From Undaria pinnatifida (lineage: Eukaryota > Sar > Phaeophyceae > Laminariales > Alariaceae): a stretch of DNA of 64,000 nt. Shown here piece after piece: positions 1 through 11,600 of this stretch. The notes below the pieces were generated by a model. That model saw nothing but the letters and a program-made list of their open reading frames with translations, ran no database searches and was not told the origin of the DNA. Positions within the stretch are counted from its first letter, which is position 1; every line of letters starts with the position of its first letter. The stretch lies in the NCBI GenBank assembly GCA_012845835.1, contig JABAKD010000028.1:14598063-14662062 (forward strand), read 5' to 3'. The position numbers were made by a program, and so were the translations under genes.

Positions 1-2
1 AC

Positions 3-173
3 CTCAAAATGTATGATAGCATTCTCAAGAGATTATCTAGTTTAAAGGAATGTGATATAAATTCTGCTGTTCTAAATGAGTATACATCTGCACCCCACCA
101 GTTTAGGTCTAGGCGATTTCCAAATTCTTTCGACTTGGGACAAAATAGAATACTGGGATGGAAAAAAAACTGA
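3..173 (+). other. Short open frame at left edge, unassigned
   Basis: Frame 3 is open from the window edge to a TGA at 171-173 and reads as a mixed-composition peptide (for example YDSILKRLSSLKECDIN). I do not recognise it. It could be the end of an exon or a retroelement fragment. An open run of 56 codons in AT-rich DNA is also possible by chance. Confidence 0.15.
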
Positions 174-681
174 TGAACGTCGCATAATCCAAGGCCAACC
201 AACCCACGAAAGAACCAGGTTACACGCTCGTAGAAATTGAAAACAAAATGACGAGAAAATATATTTATTTTTAACCTGATTTTTTGTTGATTTTTCTCGG
301 GCATTGGTTGACCTTGACCTCGGATTGTATCTTTCGACGGTTTTCACAATACTATTATGCTATTAACACTATCAACACTATTACATGTTTTCCTACCCAA
401 ATCCCACCAGAACCATTCCACTACTGTACGTAGTTGATATCTCGCAAACACGGTAATGTTTGGAATCGGTGCGGGGATACATCTTGCAGTTTCGTTGAAT
501 TGCATCCGCGACTCCGCGGATAAAACAGTTTTAATCAGCGGGGGATATTTCTGTGCGGTTCTGAAAAAGGGTTACATGTGACGAAAGGACGATTTGCAGG
601 GGTAGAATGTAGCAGCACCACGACCGCATAAAACCGAGACAAAAATAAACACTTCTCCTTCTCTACGCTATCGCTTCTGCA

Positions 682-737
682 CCCAAATGCGACCAAAATG
701 CGACCAAAATGCGACCAAAATGCGACCAAAATGCGAA
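682..737. repeat. 11-bp minisatellite (CGACCAAAATG)n
   Basis: About five perfect tandem units of 10-11 bp lie just upstream of the 200-bp duplication. Confidence 0.9.
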
Positions 738-769
738 AAAGGTCGTTTGATACCCTTTTGATAGCCGGT

Positions 770-1172
770 GGTGGTCTCCCTATGTACGGTGTGTGCAAGC
801 CAGAAGTACCTGCACAATACCGGACACCGAAGATGTCGGAGGGAGGCACTTTCAGCCCTTGACCGACGGCAATGACGGCAATTTTCCAACAATATACCTT
901 GACCGACTCCAAATTACTATATTTAAGTGTGGAACGATCAGTTTGACACCCTTGACAGCTGGACGTTTTTCCGTGGTCTCCCCATGTACGGTGTGTGCAA
1001 GCCAGTAGTACCTGCACTATACCGGACACCGAAGATGTTGGGGGGCGGCACTTTCAGCCCTTGACCGACGGCAATGACGGCGATTTTCCAACAATATACG
1101 TGGACTGGCGCCAAATGACTAGCTTTTAGTGTGGAACGATCGGTTTGACACCCTTGACAGCTGAACGTTTTC
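770..1172. repeat. Tandem duplication, two units of about 200 bp
   Basis: The string TGTACGGTGTGTGCAAGCC recurs at about 783 and 985, followed by matching blocks (CACCGAAGATG, CTTTCAGCCCTTGACCGACG, GTGTGGAACGATC, TTTGACACCCTTGACAGCTG). The two units differ by scattered substitutions. No coding frame persists through both, so I read it as a non-coding intronic duplication. Confidence 0.85.
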
Positions 1173-1286
1173 CCTTGACTGGCGTCACCGAGAATATCTT
1201 TGCCGAACAAAACCGTCGCTATTGGGTATAGCACCGGTATGATACTGATATTTCAAATGTACGGGTTGCGCGGTCTTGCCATGCTG

Positions 1287-1492
1287 TTTCACCGGCACTA
1301 TCCCGGCAACAGGCACTGTTCAACCGGCACTATAGAGGGATCCCCACTGTAGTAACCCCACGGTCCCTACCTTGTCATGATACTTTTCACTGGGTGTTCC
1401 CATCTGTGCCAAGCGTTTCACAAGCACTATAGCGGGCTACCGGCACAACCTAACCGGCACTATAGCGGGAATCGGCATTATAGCGGGACGAC
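1287..1492. mobile_element. CGGCACTATAG-type miniature element, copy 1
   Basis: Several copies of ACCGGCACTATAG(A/C)GGGA flank a core containing CATCTGTGCCAAGCG. The same end motif in opposite orientation and the same core occur at 10736-10905, and part of the core recurs at 63335-63460. That is what a small TIR element would show. The borders are approximate. Confidence 0.5.
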
Positions 1493-1552
1493 TACTGGAC
1501 TCTACTCTTCGCCGTACTAATGCACCCGGCTGCGGCTCTTTCTGACGAACAG

Positions 1553-1752
1553 GTGCACGTGGTGTGGAACCTGAGATCGTCGGCAGAAGGGGAACAGGAC
1601 GGACCAGGCCTCCGAGTCAGTCCCCTCGAGGCTGACTTGCCTGCAGGCGGCACCCGTTCCTTCCGAGTGGAGGTTAGCCCGACGAAAAGGAACTGCTACT
1701 TTGTTGAAGAGGCGGAAGTTTTCGTGTCTCCAGCCAACCAGATGACTTTCAG
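1553..1752 (+). CDS. CFAP65: CFAP65 exon 1 of window (ASH repeat)
   Basis: The acceptor is ACGAACAG|GTGCAC and the donor TTTCAG|GTACAC. The exon enters in phase 0 and leaves in phase 2 (residues 1-67 of the assembled protein). It encodes an ASH strand set with LRVSPLEADLPAGGTRSF and ends SPANQMTFR. An ATG at 1520 is open in frame but lies before the acceptor and is not needed. Two degenerate copies follow in the next intron. Confidence 0.82.
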
Positions 1753-4700
1753 GTACACCATAATACGCTGCTGAAAATAAAATAACTAAAAAACAAATAA
1801 GAACCTATTTGGGGGGGGGGGGGTTGGGAGGAGATAACGAAATAAATAAACCGTGTTCGGCGGCGAGCATTCGAAGCAGAGGATAGCCGGACGAGAAGGA
1901 ACCGCTGCCTACTTTGTGGAAGAGGCGGAAGCTTCCCAGTATCCGGCCAGTCAGATGACCTTCCAGTACAGAAGAGCAGGGCCACGAATATGAAATAACC
2001 CTTGTTTAGAACTTCACGTTCTTCACTCCTTGAGGGGAGACGCAAAGAAATTTATAGTAAGAAATCGTGACTTTTGGGGGGGAACGCTAAGGACTTTGGG
2101 TGAAGAAATGGTGCTCAGCGGTTAGCACTACCAGTGGAGGTTAGCCCGGCAAAGAAAATACTGCTACGTATATACTTGGCGGAAGAAGCTCAAGCTTTCG
2201 TTTCCCCCGCCAACCAGCTGACCTTCAGGTACAGCATAATAGGCCGATAACACATAAATAGCCCAACTAAGAAGAATGACTTCAGCCTCATATTTAGGAG
2301 AACCGCTACGTGAGAAATTTGGATTAGGAAAACGTGTTCAGACGCTAAGAAATTTAGATTAAGTAGCCATGCTCAGAGGCGAGCGCTACTCGAAATCCTT
2401 GGCAGTAGCCTACGTATGTCCAAGATTCCTCAAGGTTAGTGTCACCAGAAGGTTTCAAGCCCTCATCGAAGAAAGGTACGTCACCACGTGCGCTACCGTA
2501 GGATAGGGGTATTAAGGGTAAGACTAAGGGTAACATTAAGGGTAACACTAAGGGTAACACTAAGGGTAACATTAAGGGTAACATTAAGGATAACACTAAG
2601 GGTAACACTAAGAGTAACACTAAGGGTAACACTAAGGGTAACATTAAAGGTAACATTAAGGGTAACACTAAGGGTAACATTAAGGGTAACATTAAGGGTA
2701 ACATTAAGGGTAACACTAAGGGTAACATTAAGGGTAACATTAAGGGTAACACTAAGGGTAACATTAAGGGTAGCATTAAGGGTAACATTAAGGGTAACAT
2801 TAAGGGTAACATTGAGGGTGGTATTAAGATTAAGGGTAACACTATGGGGGGTAACGCACGCTACGATAGAGGTATTGAGGTCCACGAGTGTTTTTTTTTG
2901 TGTTCTTGTGTATTTTGTGTTCTGAATGACGGGGGTCCTTAGGTGAACATCGGCGGAATTGCGCATTTAATACATATATATATTCGTTGTATGACGAGGC
3001 CCTGGGAGAGTTCGTTGGGTATAGCACCTTCGTTTTTCCTCAAACCGGTTTTTGGGATAAGTGATGAGTGGAGAGATGATGTAGAGCGGTTAGGAGTCTC
3101 AGAAAAACAAGAAAAACAATGGTTGGTGATGTCACCTCCACCGTAGCGTGCGCCGGGTACAGTACCGTTTTATGACTAAATCGTTCATGGTCGATGAGGC
3201 TCCTACCCTATTGCTACTGTTCTAAGGCTTACTGTAGGCTAGGAGGTTAGGTTGGGTAAGCTATGGGTTGACCTCGTGCAAGTGGTCAAACGGACTAGTA
3301 CCCCACTAATTCCTTGACAAATGGCGTCGTCGACAGGACCATGGGTTTTTGGGTCGTGGGTTCGAATCCTGCCATCCACAATAACAAACTTTTAAAGACT
3401 TTCCCCATGTCGAACTTGAAAAATGCTCTCCGAGGTATCCCCATGAAACGAAACCGCTTTAATACTGACAGGTCCGCCCGTATATCCGGCCGATCTGCTA
3501 TCCCGCCGTTTCAGGGGGGGAGAGTGTTATAAGGCTTAGTTTGGGTAAGCTATTGTGGTTAACCTTTTGCAAGGGGTCAAATGAAGTAAAACCCCACCAA
3601 CACCTGCACAATAAGTTATTAATAGCCTGTTTATAACCTGCTAACAATATAACTATAATATATTAATAGCCTAGTAACAATAACCTATAGATAACCTGTT
3701 AAAATACCAGGTACCTGGTACATATTAGTAACGTATTATTAACCTACCAGGTATTATTAATCTATGATAACCTATAAAGAACCTATTGATAACGTATTGA
3801 TAACCTGCCAGCAACCTATTAAGAACCTATTAAGAACCTATTAACAACCTATTAATAATTTCTTTTGGGCAATATTATTTACTCATTTTACCAACAAGCT
3901 ACCTAATATCGTATCATAAGAATATCATTTTGTTGTGCATCGCGCTATCGCTCCCGGTCCTCCGCGTTACTTCCCTCCTTGCTGATTGAAGCTGATTCTG
4001 TTTGTCTCTATCCCGGCGATTTGGCGCTCCGCACTGCTGTGCTGTGTACCTCGCGCTGTACAGAACCGTGAAGGACGCTACACAGCAGCCGCCTTGGTGC
4101 CTGCCGCTGCTGGTGCTGGGGCACACGTTCATAGGAGAACAATTCTTGGCCAAGGCTTCGTTGTCAACGCAGCACACCGGACAGAGGCTGTGCTTTCCCG
4201 CGTGCCACGTCGGGGACAGCGTGTATCAGACCATCAGGTTCGGCCTTCGCTACAAGAAACGATCCGTGCAAGAAAAAAATGTTCGAAAACACTCTGTAGC
4301 TGGGTTGATCAAAACGATAATAGCGTCGTCGATTTTCAGTTAGTTTCCGATGGAAAACGATGGAAAACAATCGAAAACGATCGAAAACGATGGAAAACGA
4401 TCGAAAACGATCGAAAACGATCGAAAACGATCGAAAACGATCGAAAACGATCGAAAACGATCGAAAACGATCGAAAACGATCGAAAACGATCGAAAACGA
4501 TCGAAAACGATCGAAAATGATCGAAAATGATCGAAAATGATCGAAAATGATCGAAAAGGGCCGCAAGCTACTCGTAGGGAGGGGTGCAGCAGAAGTTTTC
4601 CGGGCTCTTAACCTATAAATAGATGACTATGCACTGGTATGTACTGGTATGTAAGTCACCCGAAACGTGACGTTTGAAAGACATTTACTGGCTCAACCCG

Positions 4701-5571
4701 GCCATGAGTTCTATGCGCTATTCGTTATTAGTATACCATATCAATAAACCATATTAATATACCATATTAATACTACTATTAATATTAATACTAATAGCAG
4801 TAGTCCAAAAAAAAAACACATCATCGTAAACTGATCGCACTAACCGATACTCCCGCGCTTAAAGGGCTCGACCGCACTATAGAGGGAGTCCAAGAAATGC
4901 AACTGCTACCGTTGCTAATGTGGGATGACTCTAGAAACATAGTTAACCCAATCAAGGCAACTCGTACCGCACTATAGAGGGATGACTCTAAATGCAATAC
5001 TACGCAATGCCTGCAATATATTTGTTGTTGGCGGTTTCCCTTGGTTTTCAAGTGATTTCTGGGAGAACGTCACGAGTGCTGTGTATCGCCTCCCTCTAAT
5101 AATGTCAAAATCAGCTAAATTGGGTCTTGACGCAGTATAGACTAATGCCTTCAAGGTTTTTTTGTTATATGCCTTCGTCGAACACGTAAATTAATTAGCG
5201 TTGTCAGATTACTGTAATAAATGTAAAGTATTAATAGAGTATGTTGCTCCAGCGTTTGCGAGCGGTTAGTATTAATGGTTGTTATTAATAGTTGGTATTA
5301 ATAGTTGGTATTAATAGTTGGTATTAATAGTTGGTATTAATAGTTGGTATTAATAGTTGGTATTAATAGTTGGTATTATTATTGATGGTTATTAGTGTGA
5401 GGGACGGTAAAATCGTGCCAATTTATTATATATATGTATCACGTTTTCTACGCGTGGTTAACGTGGAAGGGGTCAAACCAGACAAATAATGTATTAGCTG
5501 ATACCTGGTACTACTCTTAATACACTGATTGATTGATTGATTGATTTGATTGATTTGATTGATTTGATTGA

Positions 5572-5634
<63 letters not shown>

Positions 5635-8600
5635 TCATCCTTTAGGGGAACCGATGCGGGAAACGCTTTTGCCTTCGTGCCTAGACCAAGCGTTTGGGCT
5701 GATATCATGCGGCTGGGCGTCACAACCCTTGGCGACCCGACTGCGTAGACACATCGACCGCCGTGGGAGCTTTATATTACGTTTTTGTAGCTCCTCGTTT
5801 GGAGGTCCGGGTAAAACCAAGCTTCACCCAATCAATACAATTTTACTTCGTAGTGTGCTGCTTTTTGTCCATCTCTACAATACAGACTTGATAAAAACGA
5901 AACTATAGCTTCGCCCAAATACATTTTCGTTCTTCTTTCGTGTACCGATTTTTGTCCATGTGTACAACTCAGAATTGGTTTGTGCTCACCACGCAAAAAA
6001 AAATGTGGACGGCGGGGGATTCGAACCCCCGGCATTCCTAGGCTAGTGCACATCACGCATAAAAAGTGGAGGATGGGGGATTTGAACCCCCGACATTTCG
6101 CATGCAAAGCGAACACTCTAACCCCTGAGCTAAACCCCCGTTGCTACACAAGGCTATCATCTCAACCCACCGTAGGTCTTCTTAACCAAAGTATTTTGGA
6201 CGCTCCTCTCTTTGGGCGATCTATATGATATGTAGGTGGAGGCATGAATTGCGTCAGATGTGGGGACTTTTTCTTGCACACAATTTGACTTGCGGAAAAC
6301 GCGAGAGCGTGAGTTAGCAACACTCGATGGCACATCGACGAGCAGTGGGATTGCTGAATTTTATGCGCGATAAATATTGAAGGTAAGAATTGGGTGGTGC
6401 AAGGGACGACACCTGTGACCACGTCTTGTCGAGAAGCTGAAAAGTACAAGCGTGCGAAAAAAAAAAAAAAAAACATCGCTCACCCAAAATTGTCTGAAGT
6501 TTGAGTAAACTAGAACAAGTGTCCAAACCCATGGCCTAGGAATATACTTGTATATATAACATAGTACCTGGTATATAATAGTATTTTTAACACAAGAATG
6601 AATGACGTTCGGAGGATTTCGGATTATGGAGTCCCGTCCTTCACATTTTTTTTCTGTTTTGCCAAAACACAAACATGCCTCCTTAAGTAACAAGTTGCAG
6701 TAGGGGTGGTCGGTGGTGTCGTATAGAGAGCAACATTACCGCCTTGTAGCCGCCTTATTCATTCATCCATTCATTCAGGCGTTCCAGGCCATGAGTGCAA
6801 TTCCCTTTTGATAGTAGCGCCAAGCGATTTTTGACCGCCTTATACCGGCATACCGCCTTATTCAGACCGTCTTAATGGGGAACCCCTGGTGTATGTACCG
6901 GAAAAATGATGAGGACAAGCAGTTAGTTTTCTACATCCGCTCGAACGCTTACCCTATAATACCGTAGGGGTCCGTCAGTAGGCAGCGGTGCGCCAGACCG
7001 ATACGACCGCTGTCTCATTGGGGAAAGCCGTCATATTCACCTTACGTATTCATTCCGGGTTATTTATGAGTGAAATTCCCCGGTCGCGCCATGCGCCATG
7101 CGATTTGGACTTTGGACCGCCTTATATCGGGATACCGCCTTATATCGGCATATCGCCTTACTCAGGTCGCGGCATTACTGTAACTTCATGCCGCACATTG
7201 TCGCACAGCAAATCTTATACCAAAACAATAACCATCGTTCTAATTCTCTTAAAGACAAATACGTCTCCGCGTCCGTTCTGCGTAACGTATCCTCAGGCTG
7301 TCGAACCAGGGCAACATCCCCGCGTGTTTCAGCTTCCAGCCGGACCCTACGGGAGCGTTCGACATCAAACCCGCCGTCGGGCTTCTTCCTGCTGGGAATT
7401 TTCAGGTGCCCCTCGTGCTCCCTCTTCTTCTGGAGCATCTCGTGTGCTTATCCTTCGCTTGTGTCTCGCTCACGGGAAGAAATTGGCGCGAGGGAAATAC
7501 ATTATGAATAACTTGTACTTTTGTTTGCGCCCGCCTGCTTTCTATGATGATACGGCTATAGCCACGCATAAAGTGAGTGCACCCCCCCTCCTTTTTCCCT
7601 ACACGCACATGCCATCCAAGCAATAGGCAACTCTCTTTTCCCCTAATCGTAAATCTTAGAGCCTATACTGGCGGCCCAAGACAATACCATTCGCAACCAA
7701 CCAAGGCAATTACTTAGCCAATGGTGATGAGCCGTATATAGTACATAGTGGCAGAGAGAACGTTATAATATTTTTCCACTTATTCGACACGATGGTTGTG
7801 GACCACTGTGCCTTGTACGAATATATCGACAACCTTACTTAGCTACCGTAGCCCTTGAGGAATACTTCGAAGTATATTGATAACCTTAGGTACCATACCG
7901 TAGCCCTTAACCCACCCCAATCGAATCAACCAACCTTTAGTAACACAACTCCTCATTTTAGCCTCATTCACGGCAGTGTTCGTCAGCCACAGTGTCCAAT
8001 ACGAGCGTCCAATACGTGGTACCTGCTAACTCCCATTTGGTTTCGCAAGACCGTGCAGATCGATGCCACAGCAGTACACAACACGGGTAGAGTGGCTCAT
8101 GCGAAGTTATAACCCAGGAAAATGCGCACTTTCAATAGGCCATGCATATCACACGGCTCCCTCCCAGCACCGTGATCTGCCCAACCGTAGATGATGCAAA
8201 TCATATACGTACGGCGCTCTCGGTTCCAACCAGGGAAAAGGATTTACTGAGACCTGCCCTTAATTATGCAGATCGTACAGCTCCCTCCTCGCAACATGGC
8301 CCACTGAAACATATGCTGGATCATGCAGATCATTCGACTCTCTCCCGGCAACACGATCTACTACCTGGTATAGATCACTCTATAGATCATGCTATAGATC
8401 ATGCAAATGAGACGCCTCCCGTCAGGCAACATGATCTGCGGACACATGCGCTAGATCACGCGCGGGTAGTCTGCCCGCGTCTAGCAGCCAACCCCGAACA
8501 ACATCCAATATTTGTTCGCTTTTCGTACAGCTCTGCCTGGTCCGGTTCACTCCCCCGAGATTCGGAGAACGCCGCCACCGCTTGGTATGCGTGCTAAACA

Positions 8601-11600
8601 ACGACCCCGGCAGCACTCAAGAAGCAGACTTGTCAGGCCAGGGCGCGGTCCCGGCCATCCAAGTATTGGACGGAGGGAAGGAGGGTGGAGGTGGTGGTGG
8701 TGGTGGTGATGACCGGGCGTTGTCTCTGGACTCTTTGGGGTCGAGTTCGGAGGGGGGGCTGGAAAGGGGAAAACGTGCGACAATTTACATGAGGCCAACG
8801 TGTGTGGGAATCGCCTCCTCGAGTTCGTTCCAGGCAAGCCAATCCGTCCCACGGGATAGATAGCGGTAGCACTATTCGGTAATATTGTTTTTAGCACTGT
8901 CCAATATCGCTTTGCGTTTAAAACCTTTGTTCGAAACTTCCCGTAAAAATTATTTCGCCGTCGACCTCCCGTCAAGCATTTTCAGGGGGTGTTTGGAGTG
9001 TCCCCCATCGCGAGTCCTCTGTTGGGGGATCATTTTCCGGTGTGCATTGTATAGATCATGTTGCAGCATGGAGCTGTGTGATCTGTGTGACCTGCCACAT
9101 ATTTCTTGGGCTGGATCTGCACTACGCGGATGCAGCACACAGTTTCATGGCGGCACAATATGTACGATCTAGATGGTCTAGATTGTGATCTGTCACTTTG
9201 ACGTGTCACTTTCACATCCGATCCGACTCAAGGTTACGTTAGGTTCAAGGCATGTCCAAACCCGGGTAACTTTCGGGTGGCGTACCTAACGTACCTAACG
9301 TAACTACATATCCGGTAAGGTTTGTGGGGCCGAGCCTAGCGCACCTCACACTTAGGTCAGGTATAGGCGGTGGTATATGTTAATGGCGTACTTCGGCGTT
9401 GGGTACGGGTATATATTGGGTACGGGTATATATACCCGGGTGCTCTACGGATACATAACCGGGCGCCTTCACCCGGGTAGTTTACCCGGGTATTCCGAAG
9501 TAGTACCTTAGCGAAAATATCCTTGCATCGATCAACCATATCTCTGGTTGGTCAGGCAAACCTTCCTCGAGAGTTCCGGTGACATTCGCCATCGACCCCC
9601 GTCAACCATCGTTAGGGTTAGGATTACGGTTAGGGTTAGGTTCGGGTTGCTGGCCGAAAATATGGCGTGGTGGAGCGTCTGAAACGTTTGCACCCGATCC
9701 GAATATATCCTGGGCTGTTTTGGGACAGGTCAAAAACTCCTCCAGAATCCCTATCATCTTCGCCATCGACCCCCCTCAAGCCTCTTCGGGGGTGTTTCGA
9801 GTGTCCCCCATCGCGGGTCTTCTGTTGGGGCACCAGACGTCGACGGTCTCGGTCATCTTCGCTCCGAGAGAAACCAAGGAATACCGATTCAGACTTCCGG
9901 TCAAGGTAGGTACTACTGTACATATCGTCTTTTTCTCTGCAGATTTTTTTTTTACAGCAGATACAGTCGGTACAGTAGGTACAGTAGGTACAGTAGAAAC
10001 AATAGTCTAGGGATCCCTTAGTGAGGCGGTGGTGTTTGGGATCAACATAAAAATGACTGCCTTTTCGGGGGAAGCCGCCTTATTCATTCCGGGTTAGGAG
10101 TACTGTCGTGCAATTTCACAGCTGCACCAAGCGATATGACCGCCTTATATCGGGATGCCGCGTTACATCGGCATACCGCCTTATGAGGGGACTCCCTACT
10201 GCCGTGTCTTGGATTTGTACGAATTACCTATATTGCATCGCCGCCCTCGAGAAAATACATTTTATCGCCTCCAAAGAAAAGCATTGGTGTTACGGGTATT
10301 TCCCCATTGCGGATCTTCGGTTGGGGAACCAAACATCGACGCTTCAGGCCATCTTTGCCCCGTGAGAGACCAAGGAATGCTTCCGGTCAAGGTGCAGCAG
10401 TGGGGTTCCCTCTATAGTGCCGGTTTCCCGCTGCAGTGCCTATGAAATCGCTTGACAGCCAGTAGTGGCAGTACGTGGAGTAGTGCGGTAGTTCCGGTAT
10501 TGATGGCAGGCACATACCGGCGCAATAGAGAGAACATGGAGCACCGGTTAAGACCAGGTTGAGACTAGGTTGAGACTAGGTTAGGTTGAGACTAGGTGAG
10601 GTTGAGACTAGGTGAGGTTGAGACTAGGTTAGGTTAAGACTAGGTTAGGTTGAGACTAGGCTAGGCTGAGACTAGGTTCAGATTAGGTTGAGACTTGGCC
10701 TGCGGTAGAGGGAGTACCCTCGTTTTCATTCTAGCAGAGGTCCCTCTATAATGCCGGTTGAGTAGTGCCGGTTACCCGATATAACGCCCGTGAAGCAAAC
10801 CGTTTGGCACATATCGGGACAACCAGTAGTGGCAGCATAAGGAGTAGTGCCGGTTGCCGCTATAGTGCCGCTATAGTGCCGAAAATACCGGCACTATAGA
10901 GACAACCGGACTACTGCACCAACCTGCACTCCTGTACCAAGTATAGATCACATAGGTCACTGGGGCGGGTGGTTCAGCACCACGCTCACAACCAGACATA
11001 AACCGGGGGAGCACGCGGATCGGAGTCCCGGACGCCGCACTCCCAGAAAGGCCAACATGAAGAGAAAACACATCGGAAAGGGTCGGGATCTCTGTACGGA
11101 TCAAGAAAACTCCATTTCTTTTCAACTTTTTGTTTTACTTGATTCTAGCATCCCCCTGTCATACTGGGCTCTCGAAAAGAGATGGGCGGCACTCGATTCT
11201 TTATTTTCGTTCGTGGTCTCCTGCATAAACACATGTTGTTGGCACAGCGTAACGAATAAAAGAATTCCATATCGGCGGCGCATATCGCGAAAGTGTAAGA
11301 TCGCAAAGAAACAGAACAACCGGTAACCAGTGGCGCGAGCCCCAAAAACGACGCCCCGACGTGTGACCTTCCTTGGTCTACGTGCAGTTCAGCAGACCGC
11401 ACCGCTCCAAGCGTCGAGGGGATCGTTGCGGTGCGTTCCATGAGTAGCGGGCGTACACTGCCCGGCCTTCACGCGCCAGGGCCATCTCGTACCGTTTTCG
11501 GTGTACAATAATATGCGACGCAAGCACAGCACAAGGCGCACGATACGGTTGCAGTCTCGGTCGTGCTTGTTGAGGTGCCTTGTTGAAAATTGCCTCAAGT

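Noticed and set aside
1520-1552. ATG at 1520 as the CFAP65 start codon
   Set aside because: It would begin in the middle of an ASH repeat. The ACGAACAG acceptor gives a phase-0 exon, and several N-terminal repeats are still missing.
2354-2966. Three long ORFs (145-162 aa) over the ATTAAGGGTAAC array
   Set aside because: They exist only because a 12-bp repeat has no stop in any phase used. The translated repeats (RVTL, NVTL, MLPL) are low complexity and occur on both strands.
9579-10010. Single 143-aa ORF at exon 5 as an intact gene
   Set aside because: Its first half is ghost plus GGTTAG repeat and its end is the GTACAGTAG tract. Only 9729-9905 is exon.
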